Assembly (NCBI GenBank): GCA_014281115.1
Contig: JACONQ010000019.1
Coordinates: 930,001-994,000, forward strand
Length of the DNA stretch: 64,000 nt
Origin: Laburnicola sp. R22_1
Lineage: Eukaryota; Ascomycota; Dothideomycetes; Pleosporales; Didymosphaeriaceae
Reading direction: 5' to 3'
Under the pieces are notes generated by a model that saw nothing but the letters and a program-made list of their open reading frames with translations, was not told the DNA's origin and searched no databases. The stretch's first letter is position 1; the number at the start of each line of letters is the position of its first letter. Both the position numbers and the translations under genes were made by a program. This document shows, in pieces, positions 47,532 through 57,343 of this stretch.

Positions 47532-48124
47532 TCATTTGGTAGTCATACTCCTCAACGGGCTCCGAGAATCATTCCTCAGCTCTTTGTACTCCTCCAGCGC
47601 CTTCAAAAGCACCATATGCGCCTGCTCGCCATCCAACCCACTAACCACAATGGCCCCCGCGCAGCCCTCCAACCCCTTCACAAACACCGGCCACCCGCCC
47701 CCCTCACACGTATACTTGCCCCTCTCCTCGCTGCCCAGCCCGCAATGCTCCGCAAACCGGCGCTCATCCCCGTTGAACCGACACGCCATGTACCACGTGC
47801 TATGGCCCCAGCGCAGCACGGTCGCGACTTTGCGGGCCGCCCAGGTCTCGTCGTCGGGCATGCATCCCGGCATGGAGGGGTTGTGGAAGAGGACTTGGGA
47901 CGAGGCGAGCTCGATGCGGATGATGGCGGGGGCGTCGGCGGTGCGCAGCGCGTTGCGCAGGATGTTTCCGATGATCCAGGCGTGTTCTATGTCAACGTTA
48001 GTTTGGATACGAGGAGAACGAGCGCGTTCTCAGTACCGCATGTGAAGTGGGCGAAGGTGAAAAGGCGCTCTTCGCGGGCGAGGTCGGAGAGCGACCGCGT
48101 GGGCGAGGGAAGCGCGTCGAGCAT
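47532..48124 (-). CDS. UPF0303/DUF967 (haem-degrading-like) protein
   Basis: Exons 48124-48037 and 47986-47532 with a 50 nt intron (GTACTG..GACATAG) join in phase 1 to give 180 residues. The C-terminal half contains the family pattern GWPVFVKG..AGAIVVSGLDGEQAHMVLLKAL, shared with small bacterial and fungal UPF0303 (HbpS-like) proteins of about 160-180 residues. The biochemical function of fungal members is poorly known. No signal peptide, so probably cytosolic. Its 3' end faces that of the protease-like gene. Confidence 0.78.
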
Positions 48125-49221
48125 CGTTGCTGGGTGGTAGGTAGACGGTCCAGATGCCAACTGATATGTACCCAGTCGGGGTTTATCTATCTGCGCGGGA
48201 CAAAGCGTTGGTAGGGAGGCTATGGGACGAGCAAGAAGAGGGGGGAGTAGCAGGGGCGAGCCACACAAGATGTTATACAAACTTCAAAGCAGGCAACCAA
48301 GGACACCGTGGATGAGGGACGACGGTCATGCGACTCTGCCTGTGCCGTCCTGCTTGCCGCGAAGTGTCTTATGTCTGTGCCTCCGTTAGACCTGTCCCGC
48401 GCGATGCGTGCACGGGCCCGTCGCCAGAGAGCAACTCTTGCGGGTGACTTGTTTCCGAGTTTCCGCGTGCGGAAAAGGCCAGAAAAAGCACCGTTCGTGT
48501 TTCGCTTTTTTCCTTGGCTTCCAGGCAGTTGGTTTTACGAGGCGTCGTTGTGCCTATCTGCATGCCTATTGTAGATATAGTGGGATCCGAGACAGAGGAA
48601 CTCGGGAACCAACACCAACTCCGCGAAGCAGTCACACAGTTAGGTTTCGCTACGCTTTCCGAAAGAAACAAGAAAAGGTGGATTTCATTTCGCTTGAAAA
48701 GGGAATATACTTTACTGGGCACCCGAAGATTCACAGCTAATTTACGCCGCAGTGCCTATGGCCAAACTTAGTCTCCTTTTTTGTTCTTTTACGTACGCTT
48801 TTCTGTTGGTCACTCTCCTGATAATTGTCCTATGAATCGGTGAATCGGTGAATCGGGGCCAGAATACTCAATTTGAAACAATTGAGTTCTAGTGTTCCTG
48901 GACGGTCGCGGCCCGACCCAAACGACTCCGTGTCATGTGTACCCCCGGCCCCATGTATTTTCGTCCTTCACACTTGCATCGGTACCTTTGCGGCTAAAAT
49001 ACTTTCGACAACCTCCAGCAGTCGAAGTCCGGGCGATGTTACACCGATTGGGCTCTCCGTCACCGAGAAACAGCGAGTTGAACACTGTTCTTCCTGAAAG
49101 AGCCCCAGCTTATCTTATTGGAATGTTCCCGCGAAACGCTTGGTCACGTGATTCAACCATCTCGACATTGCGTAATTATTTTCTTGATATCCGAGCTAAA
49201 TACTGGCTACGCAGACGAAAG
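48125..49221. other. Intergenic region
   Basis: About 1.1 kb without a supported gene. A perfect triplicate of TGAATCGG lies at 48833-48856; otherwise nothing stands out. Confidence 0.4.
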
Positions 49222-50154
49222 TTACCACTGACGATACAGAGACTCGAGCTCCAGCTGCGTCGTCTTCCGCACAGGTTCCAATTCAACACGCCCCTTCTTT
49301 GCATTCCCCAACCACTCCAAGATACGCTCGAGGCCCCTCCAGTCCAGATCCTCTCGCTCATCGGAGTACGTCTCCGCAGCCTGGAAATTGCCCAGCGCGA
49401 AACTAAATCCCCGTATCCCACCTCCCACCACCTCCTTCACAAACACATTCCCAGCCCTCACATCCCCATGCCCAACCCGCACACTATGCAAATGCTCAAT
49501 CGCCTTCCCCACCGCTTTCCGAACCCCATCGCACAACGCGTCAAAATCCAGCGTCTCCCGCTGCCCATACACAAGCTCATCAAGCGTCCACGTATACTTC
49601 TCATACGCGATGCCGAGCACGCAGTCGCGCTGCAGAGGCACATTGACCCCGGATGTACCCCACGTCACAACCTTTCCTTTCAGCACGCCTTTATACGCTA
49701 CAATATTAGCATGCGGATGGTGCAGCAGCCTCTCATTAATTCTGACTTCCTTCTCGGTATATACGCTCGGGCGGCAGTGGAGGAAGGCGTCGCGGCCTAG
49801 CAGGGCGGCGTACCAGAGGATGTCGATGCGCTTGATGTCCACGTCTTTATCCTCTGTGCTGTGCTTTTTGGGGGTGTATATGGTGGTGTTTGGGCGGATG
49901 GCCGGGTACAGGCGTGTGGCGTCTATTTCGATGGGGGCGTAGCCGTTGGGTTTGTCGGTCCAGGTGGAGGGGTCGACGTGCGCGAAGGAGGTTAGGAGCT
50001 TGGGTTTTGCGGCTATGTATAGTTTTGTAGGGGATGTGGGGGAGTAGCAGAGGATGTGGGTTGTAGGGGGTGGTGAAGTGCGGTGCGTGTCGAGAATGTG
50101 GAGGGTGGGGTTGGGGTGGGTGAGGGCTGAGAGGGCTTTTTGGAGGCTGTGCAT
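49222..50154 (-). CDS. Divergent protein kinase-like protein
   Basis: Single exon, 310 residues. The C-terminal half has a kinase-like catalytic loop HGDVRAGNVF (His229, Asp231, Asn236), preceded by AIEHLHSVR as in true kinases, and an upstream HHPHANIVAYKG resembling the alphaC-beta4 region. The DFG motif is missing (GGGIRGFSFALGNF in its place) and no glycine loop is visible, so it is probably a pseudokinase or an atypical small fungal kinase. It lies head to head with another short kinase-like gene at 51185. Substrate and role unknown. Confidence 0.68.
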   Translation of the reverse strand: MHSLQKALSALTHPNPTLHILDTHRTSPPPTTHILCYSPTSPTKLYIAAKPKLLTSFAHVDPSTWTDKPNGYAPIEIDATRLYPAIRPNTTIYTPKKHSTEDKDVDIKRIDILWYAALLGRDAFLHCRPSVYTEKEVRINERLLHHPHANIVAYKGVLKGKVVTWGTSGVNVPLQRDCVLGIAYEKYTWTLDELVYGQRETLDFDALCDGVRKAVGKAIEHLHSVRVGHGDVRAGNVFVKEVVGGGIRGFSFALGNFQAAETYSDEREDLDWRGLERILEWLGNAKKGRVELEPVRKTTQLELESLYRQW

Positions 50155-51184
50155 GGTTCTTGGTATTGTTATGGTGTGAGGATATAGGGTGTTGGTTAAT
50201 GGTAGCTGGGGCTTTGAAGAGTGGGGGGGAGGGTTTTATGTTTGCATGTATTGTGTGAAGAGGGGTTGGACAAAGCGGGTTTGCGGAGGCGTTACTTTGT
50301 GTTAGAGATAAGAGACTTAGGTTTAGGCAAGTTGTTTGCATGATCTGGTGTTCTTGAAACTCCATTTATGCTTTTTGGTGAAAATGCACTTGTTGATAGC
50401 GAAATAAATTTTGAGGTGGTGTAGGAAACGGATGACTGAACGATTAAGAAACTAGCGCCACTATTCGTTTGTGCTACGAGCCTTTTAAGAGGCTTATAAT
50501 TGTGCTCTTAAGTCCAGCTTGTCTTTTTCAGATTAATAAGACGTTTGATGGCAGGCAAAGGATGAGTGATTCACCGCAGTGCAGCGCAAGAGTCAGACAT
50601 GGTCTCAGTACTCTCAGTCAATCACCCCGTATACAACTATTTAACGCTTTTTACCTCCAGCTTCTTAACTGCCTTCTTAGCAGCCCCGCTGTGTTTCCTA
50701 ACAGCTTTATGCTGTGTACCGAAAGTGAGTAAAGTTTATCATTTGAATACTCCTGTTTCCTATCTATGTGTCTAAGATGTTCGGTATGCAGCGCTTTGAC
50801 CGACCACAGATTTTCTAGTTTGATAGGACATGTTTCCCGTCTTTCGCATAGTGTACGTATTGTTTTGCCTGTGACTCAATCAATGCATTATGAAGTAGGA
50901 TCCGAACTCGGGAATTGCATTGTGCTAACTGATAGGTTTACAGTTCTCGTAACCTATACAATGCATTACAGAGCCTTACTGTGCATTCTCTACATTGTTG
51001 TGGGTAGTCAATTCATTATATATACACAAAGTATAAACCTCTCAGATGTATATATGAGGTATCAGCCTTCATCACATATAATCCAGACAACTCCATCCAC
51101 TCTACTAGCCTAGTCATATTAAAGGCTCCAGCACCAAATAATCAGCTTATAACAACTGTCATATTCTGTAAGTACATTCTCAAA
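50155..51184. promoter_or_regulatory. Divergent region between two kinase-like genes
   Basis: About 1 kb, AT-richer than its surroundings. A tRNA-like minus-strand sequence with an adjacent inverted repeat lies at about 50888-50961 (see findings). No gene is seen. Confidence 0.4.
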
Positions 51185-52075
51185 ATGTCCGCTCAGATGA
51201 TACTACCAAAGCTTGATGTGTTGGACGTCCGCCGGTCGGACCTTATGGCAGGCTACTACAGTGTCTTGTTGTCGCATTTCGAGAGGCAGGACCTCTACTT
51301 CGCCGTGACCAACAGCAACCCCGACTATATCCACGAGGAGGACCCGTGGAAGTTTGTTGGGCGGCCCCGACTCATCGACCTTAGTCGGGTCACTGCCTTC
51401 TATGACGCGAACACGATGACTCCGGCGCCCACCCCAGCGGACATTACTAGCCTAGACACACAAGGGCGGTTTACCAAGAAAGTGAACTATTTAGCCTTTG
51501 GAGGGCGAATGTTCAGCCTTGAGTCTGGTGGAGTCCGCTACACGCACTGGCCCGCGGCTCAAATGCACCGTGAGATAGCGGTGAACGAGTATCTTCGACG
51601 ATACCCGCATCCAAATGTTTGCACCTACTACGGTGTGAATATCTCTCCCAACGGGTACGTCGACTCACTGGTATTTCACAGATACTCCATGGATATGAAA
51701 TCCTTCGTTCATACGGGTCTCCCTTTCGATGCTAACTTGGCGCTTAGGCAGATTGAGGCTGGCATTTTCCACTTGCACAGCCTTGGGTTTGTGCATTGCG
51801 ACATTAAGCCGTCGAATATCTTCGTCGATCTGACTTGCCGCCCTACTAGGTACATCATTGGGGACTTCGACAGCACTCACCGACACGGTGAGCGGCTGCA
51901 TATCAAGTTGGGGACTCGAGGGTGGACAAACCCAAACTTCACCCATGCAAATTGGGAGAACGACTTCTTCGGAGTGGGCAAGATTCGGCTCTGGTTGGAG
52001 TATAAGGGCTTTGGTATTCCCCAGCCAGGAATGCGCTATTTGCACACCGATGTAATCTTAGGCACTGCCGAATGA
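51185..52075 (+). CDS. Short protein kinase-like protein
   Basis: Single exon, 296 residues. Residues 204-215 read HCDIKPSNIFVD, a good Ser/Thr kinase catalytic loop with Asp206 and Asn211. The following IIGDFDSTH replaces DFG with DFD; metal-binding Asp227 is kept. Upstream, EYLRRYPHPNVCTYYG fits the alphaC-beta4 region, but the glycine loop and the beta3 lysine are not evident. After the catalytic loop, LGTRGWTNP resembles an activation segment and P+1 loop. The domain is shorter than a standard kinase. Together with the divergent neighbour it may form a local pair of related fungal kinase-like genes. Confidence 0.72.
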   Translation: MSAQMILPKLDVLDVRRSDLMAGYYSVLLSHFERQDLYFAVTNSNPDYIHEEDPWKFVGRPRLIDLSRVTAFYDANTMTPAPTPADITSLDTQGRFTKKVNYLAFGGRMFSLESGGVRYTHWPAAQMHREIAVNEYLRRYPHPNVCTYYGVNISPNGYVDSLVFHRYSMDMKSFVHTGLPFDANLALRQIEAGIFHLHSLGFVHCDIKPSNIFVDLTCRPTRYIIGDFDSTHRHGERLHIKLGTRGWTNPNFTHANWENDFFGVGKIRLWLEYKGFGIPQPGMRYLHTDVILGTAE

Positions 52076-52716
52076 CAGCCCGAGCCCTCGCAGAGCGACG
52101 ATGACATGTCCCATGCTGGATAATCGTCTTGGAGCGTGTGCTAAGGAACCATATTGAGCATGGTTGCTCTTCTTTTTACTGTCAGCAAGCCTGACAAAGA
52201 TAGCTAAATGTATATGCTTGGAGCTTGATCTTGATGCGTGTTTCGTCAATAATATGTCGGTAGTTCTTCATGCTCGTTCTCATAAAAACTTTTTTTTTCA
52301 AAACAACCACTTAATGTACGTCACATTTAATTCTGATGTGTTCTGTTGTGATAAAGTTGTACAAGCGAAAAAGATGAAACACATACCTTAGGTACTCTAG
52401 GCTATTGACGCTTTCGAGTATGAGCTTTATAAACTTAATCCATATTTAATATTCTCCACTAGCTGTCAGTAGGCAGAATACCAGTGTTGTAGAGTGACTT
52501 TTCTGTGACGGAGGTAGAGCACTGATACTTCATACTGTTTTGAGGTACTAAGAATAATCGGTTCTTCTTAAAGTGGTCTCGCTTTAACGGAATCATCAAG
52601 ATTTGTATGTCTTTGTAGAACGCCATCCTGCAATGTGATATTATATTGCTAACAATACATTGTAGTAAGTATCATACGGGAGATGAGGATAACGCTCTTC
52701 CAAGCTTGTTGCCAAT
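52076..52716. other. Intergenic region, AT-richer
   Basis: About 640 bp between convergent 3' ends; nothing recognisable. Confidence 0.4.
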
Positions 52717-53497
52717 CTATTCCTCCTTAACAGCCTCGATTGTCGTGTCACCGCGCCCCTTGAACGTCTATTCCCAAGTGTAAGCAAATGACACGTTCAG
52801 AGTGGACGAATTAACTTACCTGCATGATTCGACGTAGCCAGTCTTCAATCCTAGTAATCCGTCGGTCCAAATCGTTGACTTGGCCAGTGAGCCTTGCATC
52901 CAGCTCATCGATGCGGTCAGAGAGCTATACAGACATTAGCATGACGTTTCATGACTATTTGGAGTGCACATACCTCTTTGTACTGCTGATCCATCTTGTT
53001 TGTGAGTCGTGAACTTGGCTTCTTTTCCGAAGACGAATTGACTCGTTCGTGGTAGCTTTGGACTACATCTTTGGCGATGCTTTTGCAGATCTATAAAGCA
53101 ATTAGCAAAAGTTTTCAGGCAACATGAACGGTCGAACATACCTCTTTGTACTCGCGCTCGGCTTTCTCTTTCAATTTTCGGAGACGCTTTTGGCGATAGC
53201 GCTTGAGAACTTTGTACAAGGCTGCGCATATGCCGGACATGACCGTTGCATAGCCAAGAGCTTCCCAGAATCGTCTAAATGCTTTGAACACCGTTTCATG
53301 TGCTTTGAGTAACTGGTCGTTGCGCACACCATCCCACTCGACCCCGGGTACCATGACGGTCTTGGTGGAACTCTTGATGGCGATGTTGGGTTCGTTTGGA
53401 TCGCCTGCCCATTCCCGCACCATGCTCTCCATTATTTTGACGACATTTGCGGGTATCTCAACAGCGTCGGGAGAATGTTTGTGTATCCCCGCCAAGT
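52717..53497 (-). CDS. Coiled-coil protein, 5' end unresolved
   Basis: Exons 53497(?)-53142, 53090-52974, 52924-52820 and 52767-52717, with introns of 51, 49 and 52 nt (GTATGT, GTATGT and GTAAGT donors; TATAG, TATAG and AATAG acceptors), all in phase 0, give about 215 C-terminal residues. A first segment LAGIHKHSPDAVEIPANVVK is followed by a possible hydrophobic stretch (ALGYATVMSGICAALYKVL) and then a highly charged coiled coil (KRYRQKRLRKLKEKAEREYKE) continuing through the small exons (DRIDELDARLTGQVNDLDRR). Upstream, phrases such as DILAK and a possible start near 53700 can be read, but no set of canonical splice sites joins them in frame. I do not recognise the family. Confidence 0.6.
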
Positions 53498-53928
53498 CTT
53501 ATGTTTCTTGAATATTCTGCGGCAACTCACCTTAGCTAAAATATCTACATTTTGTGTTCAATGGGTGTCTTAGGCTAACTCACCTACATTCATGTATTTT
53601 CAGACTTTGTGTAGGCCGCGAGAGGGAACTCAGCCTTGCCACCTCCATACCTTTCCGTGGGTGAACGTATTGGATCTATCACCATTTCCGGCCCTACTAA
53701 ATTTAAGGTCGTTGGATGCAATGTTAGGTGAGATCACATGGAGAGAAGGAAATAAGATAAAAGTAGCTTAAAAAGCATACCAGTCCATGAATTTTCATAC
53801 AATCAGTTAATTCAGATGCCATGCAGGTAGACTTTGCGAAACCAGATCTAATGCTGTAATGACCGATACCCTTTCGTGAGATGAACCCAGAGACAATACA
53901 ACTTGGCCGCCGGGTCTATGATGCACCT
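53498..53928. other. Unresolved upstream region
   Basis: Coding-like phrases on the minus strand near 53690-53600 (PTERYGGGKAEFPLAAYTK) suggest missing exons of the coiled-coil gene; the structure does not close. The remainder is non-coding. Confidence 0.35.
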
Positions 53929-55113
53929 TCACTCCAAAACAAATGTAAAGATAGCGGCAGCAACCTTTCCACCCATGGTACCATCATCGCTCCAAGTAAT
54001 CAGGATTCGTCCTTCAGATAAATTGCTTCCCCACATATGCGGGTAGATGCAATACCTAGTCTTTGCCTGTTCGGTGATCTTGGGCATCTCCCCGAGTTTA
54101 TGAACCTCCCACGGCCCTTCCGGTCTCGGTGCAACTCCCATGCATAGCTGGCTGGTCATGAATTTTTCGCAGCCAATCCAAAGGTATGGCTTGCCGGGCG
54201 GTGCATGATCGGGAAGATACACAATAGCTCCTTGACCTTGCCCACACAGAACATCGTGGGCTAGCTCGCCGAAAGGCCCGTGTGGCTCCGTGTATGACGA
54301 CTCCCAGCTTCCGCTCTTCTTGAGAAATTGGTAGCTACTCCTGTTGGAAAAGTCGGCATCTGTCCTGATTCTGGCCATGTAGTTATCGAGCCCCTTTCCG
54401 CTGAGGAGATATGTCCAGCCATCTGGGGCAGATATATTGGACATATTTCCCCATAGCGGCCCGTCTCCAGGAAAGAGTGGAAAGTCGCCCACACGCTCGC
54501 ATTCAATCCTGCCACCAGAGTCAACGACTCTGACCTTCGCAACCCCAACTCCGTTCTGCTTCACTGCATCGCTACCATGCGTCTCGACTTGGTCATAGAA
54601 TAGCCACCCCTCCCGACCTTCGCTACCAGGTATATCGACGATGCCGCCAAATGCCCAATTGACCAGTCTCCTGTTATCTTTTCGATGCTGTTCCTTTTCG
54701 CAGAACTCCCTTTCTTCTCCTGAGAACGGCACGAATTCCGGAATTTCAGCTTCCGCGCAAAGGTACTGGCTTCTAGTTGGGATCCTCATATCCGGAATCA
54801 GCGCGATGGTGTTGTTAGTCACGCCTCGGAATTCACCTTGATCGTCAAAGCAAAACGTGTCGCCAAATATATAGTATCTGTTGCCTCCGAGCTCGAAGGA
54901 CCGACCGATATCTCGGGGATATTCGCGGCCGGAGACATCTTTTACTTCACCTAGTAGCTGGGGAGGACAGGCAAGCTTCGGAGGCCACGCTAGGTGGGAT
55001 GTGGAAGATGTATTTCCACCATGAGGAGTAGAGCCGGATGGATGTTCTTCACCCGGTGATCGGTTCTGGAATTTGTTGGTCAAGTCCTTGAAAGTAGACT
55101 TTAGCCGGTCCAT
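53929..55113 (-). CDS. DUF4185-like beta-propeller protein
   Basis: Single exon, 394 residues. After a polar N-terminus (about 45 residues) the sequence shows glycosidase-like propeller blades: GGNRYYIFGDTFCF, NWAFGGIVDIPGSEGREGWL, PLWGNMSNISAPDGWTYLLS, KPYLWIGCEKFMTSQLCMGV, GPWEVHKLGEM and a terminal RILITWSDDG. The pattern is that of DUF4185, which is related to GH43/GH117-type five-bladed propellers. There is no signal peptide, so it is probably intracellular unless an upstream exon exists. Substrate unknown; possibly carbohydrate processing. Confidence 0.7.
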   Translation of the reverse strand: MDRLKSTFKDLTNKFQNRSPGEEHPSGSTPHGGNTSSTSHLAWPPKLACPPQLLGEVKDVSGREYPRDIGRSFELGGNRYYIFGDTFCFDDQGEFRGVTNNTIALIPDMRIPTRSQYLCAEAEIPEFVPFSGEEREFCEKEQHRKDNRRLVNWAFGGIVDIPGSEGREGWLFYDQVETHGSDAVKQNGVGVAKVRVVDSGGRIECERVGDFPLFPGDGPLWGNMSNISAPDGWTYLLSGKGLDNYMARIRTDADFSNRSSYQFLKKSGSWESSYTEPHGPFGELAHDVLCGQGQGAIVYLPDHAPPGKPYLWIGCEKFMTSQLCMGVAPRPEGPWEVHKLGEMPKITEQAKTRYCIYPHMWGSNLSEGRILITWSDDGTMGGKVAAAIFTFVLE

Positions 55114-55755
55114 CGTAAAAGAAATGCTTCCGAGGATTTTGAAGGATTACATTCTGTGGTGTCGAGTCGCCCACTGGTTTCATATATTGTGTACCCAACC
55201 TGTTTGTTTTGGCTTGGCTCCTAGTCAGAACCAATAGGAAAGCGAGGAGGGATGACGTCATCGTCCCATCTAGGAAGGTGTAAAAAGGGGTGAACCCGAC
55301 CCGTGCACTGCCACAACTCACGTGCTCACCTACATCATCAACCACCAACTGTGGCGCATTTCGTAATATCAAATTAAGCGGTCCAACAAGAGCCTCAACT
55401 GCTCTGGATCGGTTTCTCGAGGCCGCTGTGCCTGACGACAATTTCGAAACCCGGCGCTCATCTTCACTTCCGGGATCCTCGGGCGGCAATCCGCAAGCTA
55501 ATGATATGAATGCAATCTAAACATATTAAACAGGACAACATGTGGTCTCCTCTATTTCTCTTAGGTTGCTCAATCCTACCATCCCCATTGATGGAATCCG
55601 ATCTTGTCCCGACCTTGGTCGAAGATATTTCCACGCTTCGACGGCGCTCATCACGGCGGTCCTACTTGGCCAAAATGAGGCCATTCTTGGGAAATTACTT
55701 ATGGCGTATTTAAGTGCGAAAATCTGCTTCAAATGTATCGCTCCGCATTGCAACA
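55114..55755. promoter_or_regulatory. Divergent intergenic region, propeller / mannanase
   Basis: About 640 bp between opposite start codons. Small frames here lack support. Confidence 0.4.
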
Positions 55756-57263
55756 ATGCTCGGTCTTCGCGCACTCAGCCTGTTCGCTGCCGTCGGTCGT
55801 GTCTTGGCGCAGACGACTGTCTACGAAGCAGAAGATGCTGTGTTGAATGGTGTGACCGTTGGAACTTCAGTCCCCGGATTCACGGGTCGGTGAGCACTAT
55901 TCAAGCGCGAAGACACAGACTCATCATTAATAGGTACTGGATACGTGGAAGGGTTCGATTCCGCGACCGACAGCATCACATTCACTGTCTCCAGCACCGC
56001 CTCGCAGCTCTACGATCTCAGCATCGTCTACAATGGTCCATATGGAGACAAGTACACTACGGTAGTCCTCAATGGCGCTGGTGGCTCGCAAATATCCCTT
56101 CCGGCAACTACAGCCTGGACAACCGTCTCGGCAGGCCAAGTTCTACTGAATGCAGGCTCGAACAAAATTCAGATCCAGAACAACTGGGGTTGGTACCTCA
56201 TTGATGCTATCAAGCTAGCACCAGCTGCGAAGCGTGGACCCCACAAAGTAACAACCACACCCATCAACAAGAACGCCAATAGTGATGCGAAGGCCTTGCT
56301 CAAGTATTTCGGCAGTGTATATGGCAAGAAGATTATATCTGGTCAGCATGACCAGGCCTCGCTTGACTGGGTCACACAGAACGTAGGAAAGACTCCTGCC
56401 ATCCTGGGTCTAGACTTCATGGATTACACCGAATCACGCAAATCACGCGGAGCTTGGTCAACTGATGTCGACAAAGCCATTGCTTTTGCAAAGAAGGGCG
56501 GCATCATCACATTCCAGTGGCACTGGGGTGCACCAGTTGGTCTTTATGACACTGCCGAACACCCATGGTACCGCGGCTTCTACACCGACGCTACCGACTT
56601 CAACATCGAGACGGCACTGAAGGATACGAGGAACGCCAACTACACGCTACTGATGAAGGACATCGACACGATTGCTGTTGAGCTGAAGAAACTTCAAGCT
56701 GCAGCCGTTCCCGTCATCTTCCGACCACTACACGAGGCCGAAGGAGCATGGTTCTGGTGGGGAGCCAAGGGACCGGAACCGGCAAAGAAGCTGTGGGACA
56801 TCTTGTATGATCGATTGACTAACCAGCACAAGCTTAACAACTTGATCTGGCAGTGGAACTCGGTCGCTGCTTCCTGGTATCCTGGAAATGACAAGGTGGA
56901 TCTCGTGAGCGCGGACACATATAACCAGGGCGACCACGGTGTAGGTCCATTCTTTCAGCGCCAATGGCAAAAGCTAACCCAATACAGCCCGTCTCTGCCA
57001 CGTACGGCGACCTCCTTACTCTCACCAACGATACCAAGATGATCGCTGCAGCAGAAATTGGATCCGTTATGGACCCCGACCAGCTCAAGGCTTATCAAGC
57101 AGACTGGCTATACTTCGCCATATGGAGTGGAGAATACATCTCGGGCGGCTCCTGGAATAGCTTGGAACTTCTCAAGAGAGTTTACGCTAGTGACTACGTG
57201 CTCACGCTTGACGAGATCCAGGGCTGGAAGAAGGCTAAAGCTGCGAGGTCGTGGAACGCATAG
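55756..57263 (+). CDS. Secreted beta-mannanase, CBM35-GH26
   Basis: Hydrolyses beta-1,4-mannan in plant hemicellulose outside the cell. Exons 55756-55885, 55934-56940 and 56988-57263 (introns 48 and 47 nt) join in frame to give 470 residues. A signal peptide (MLGLRALSLFAAVGRVLAQ) is followed by a CBM35-like mannan-binding module at about 20-150 (TVYEAEDAVLNGVTVG, GFDSATDSITFTVSS, WGWYLIDAIKL). The GH26 domain has GQHDQASLDW, FQWHWGAP, RPLHEAEGAWFWWG (acid/base Glu), LIWQWNS, VSADTYNQGDHG and AAAEIGSV (nucleophile Glu). Both catalytic glutamates are present. The first intron uses a weak gtcggt donor, but it is the one that keeps the CBM35 frame. Confidence 0.93.
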
Positions 57264-57343
57264 AAAAAGAGGTGAAACTCTTATAGCTTTTGCAAACAAG
57301 TAATTCTCGAAATCGAGACCTCTGCAGTGAATCTTTCCAAACC

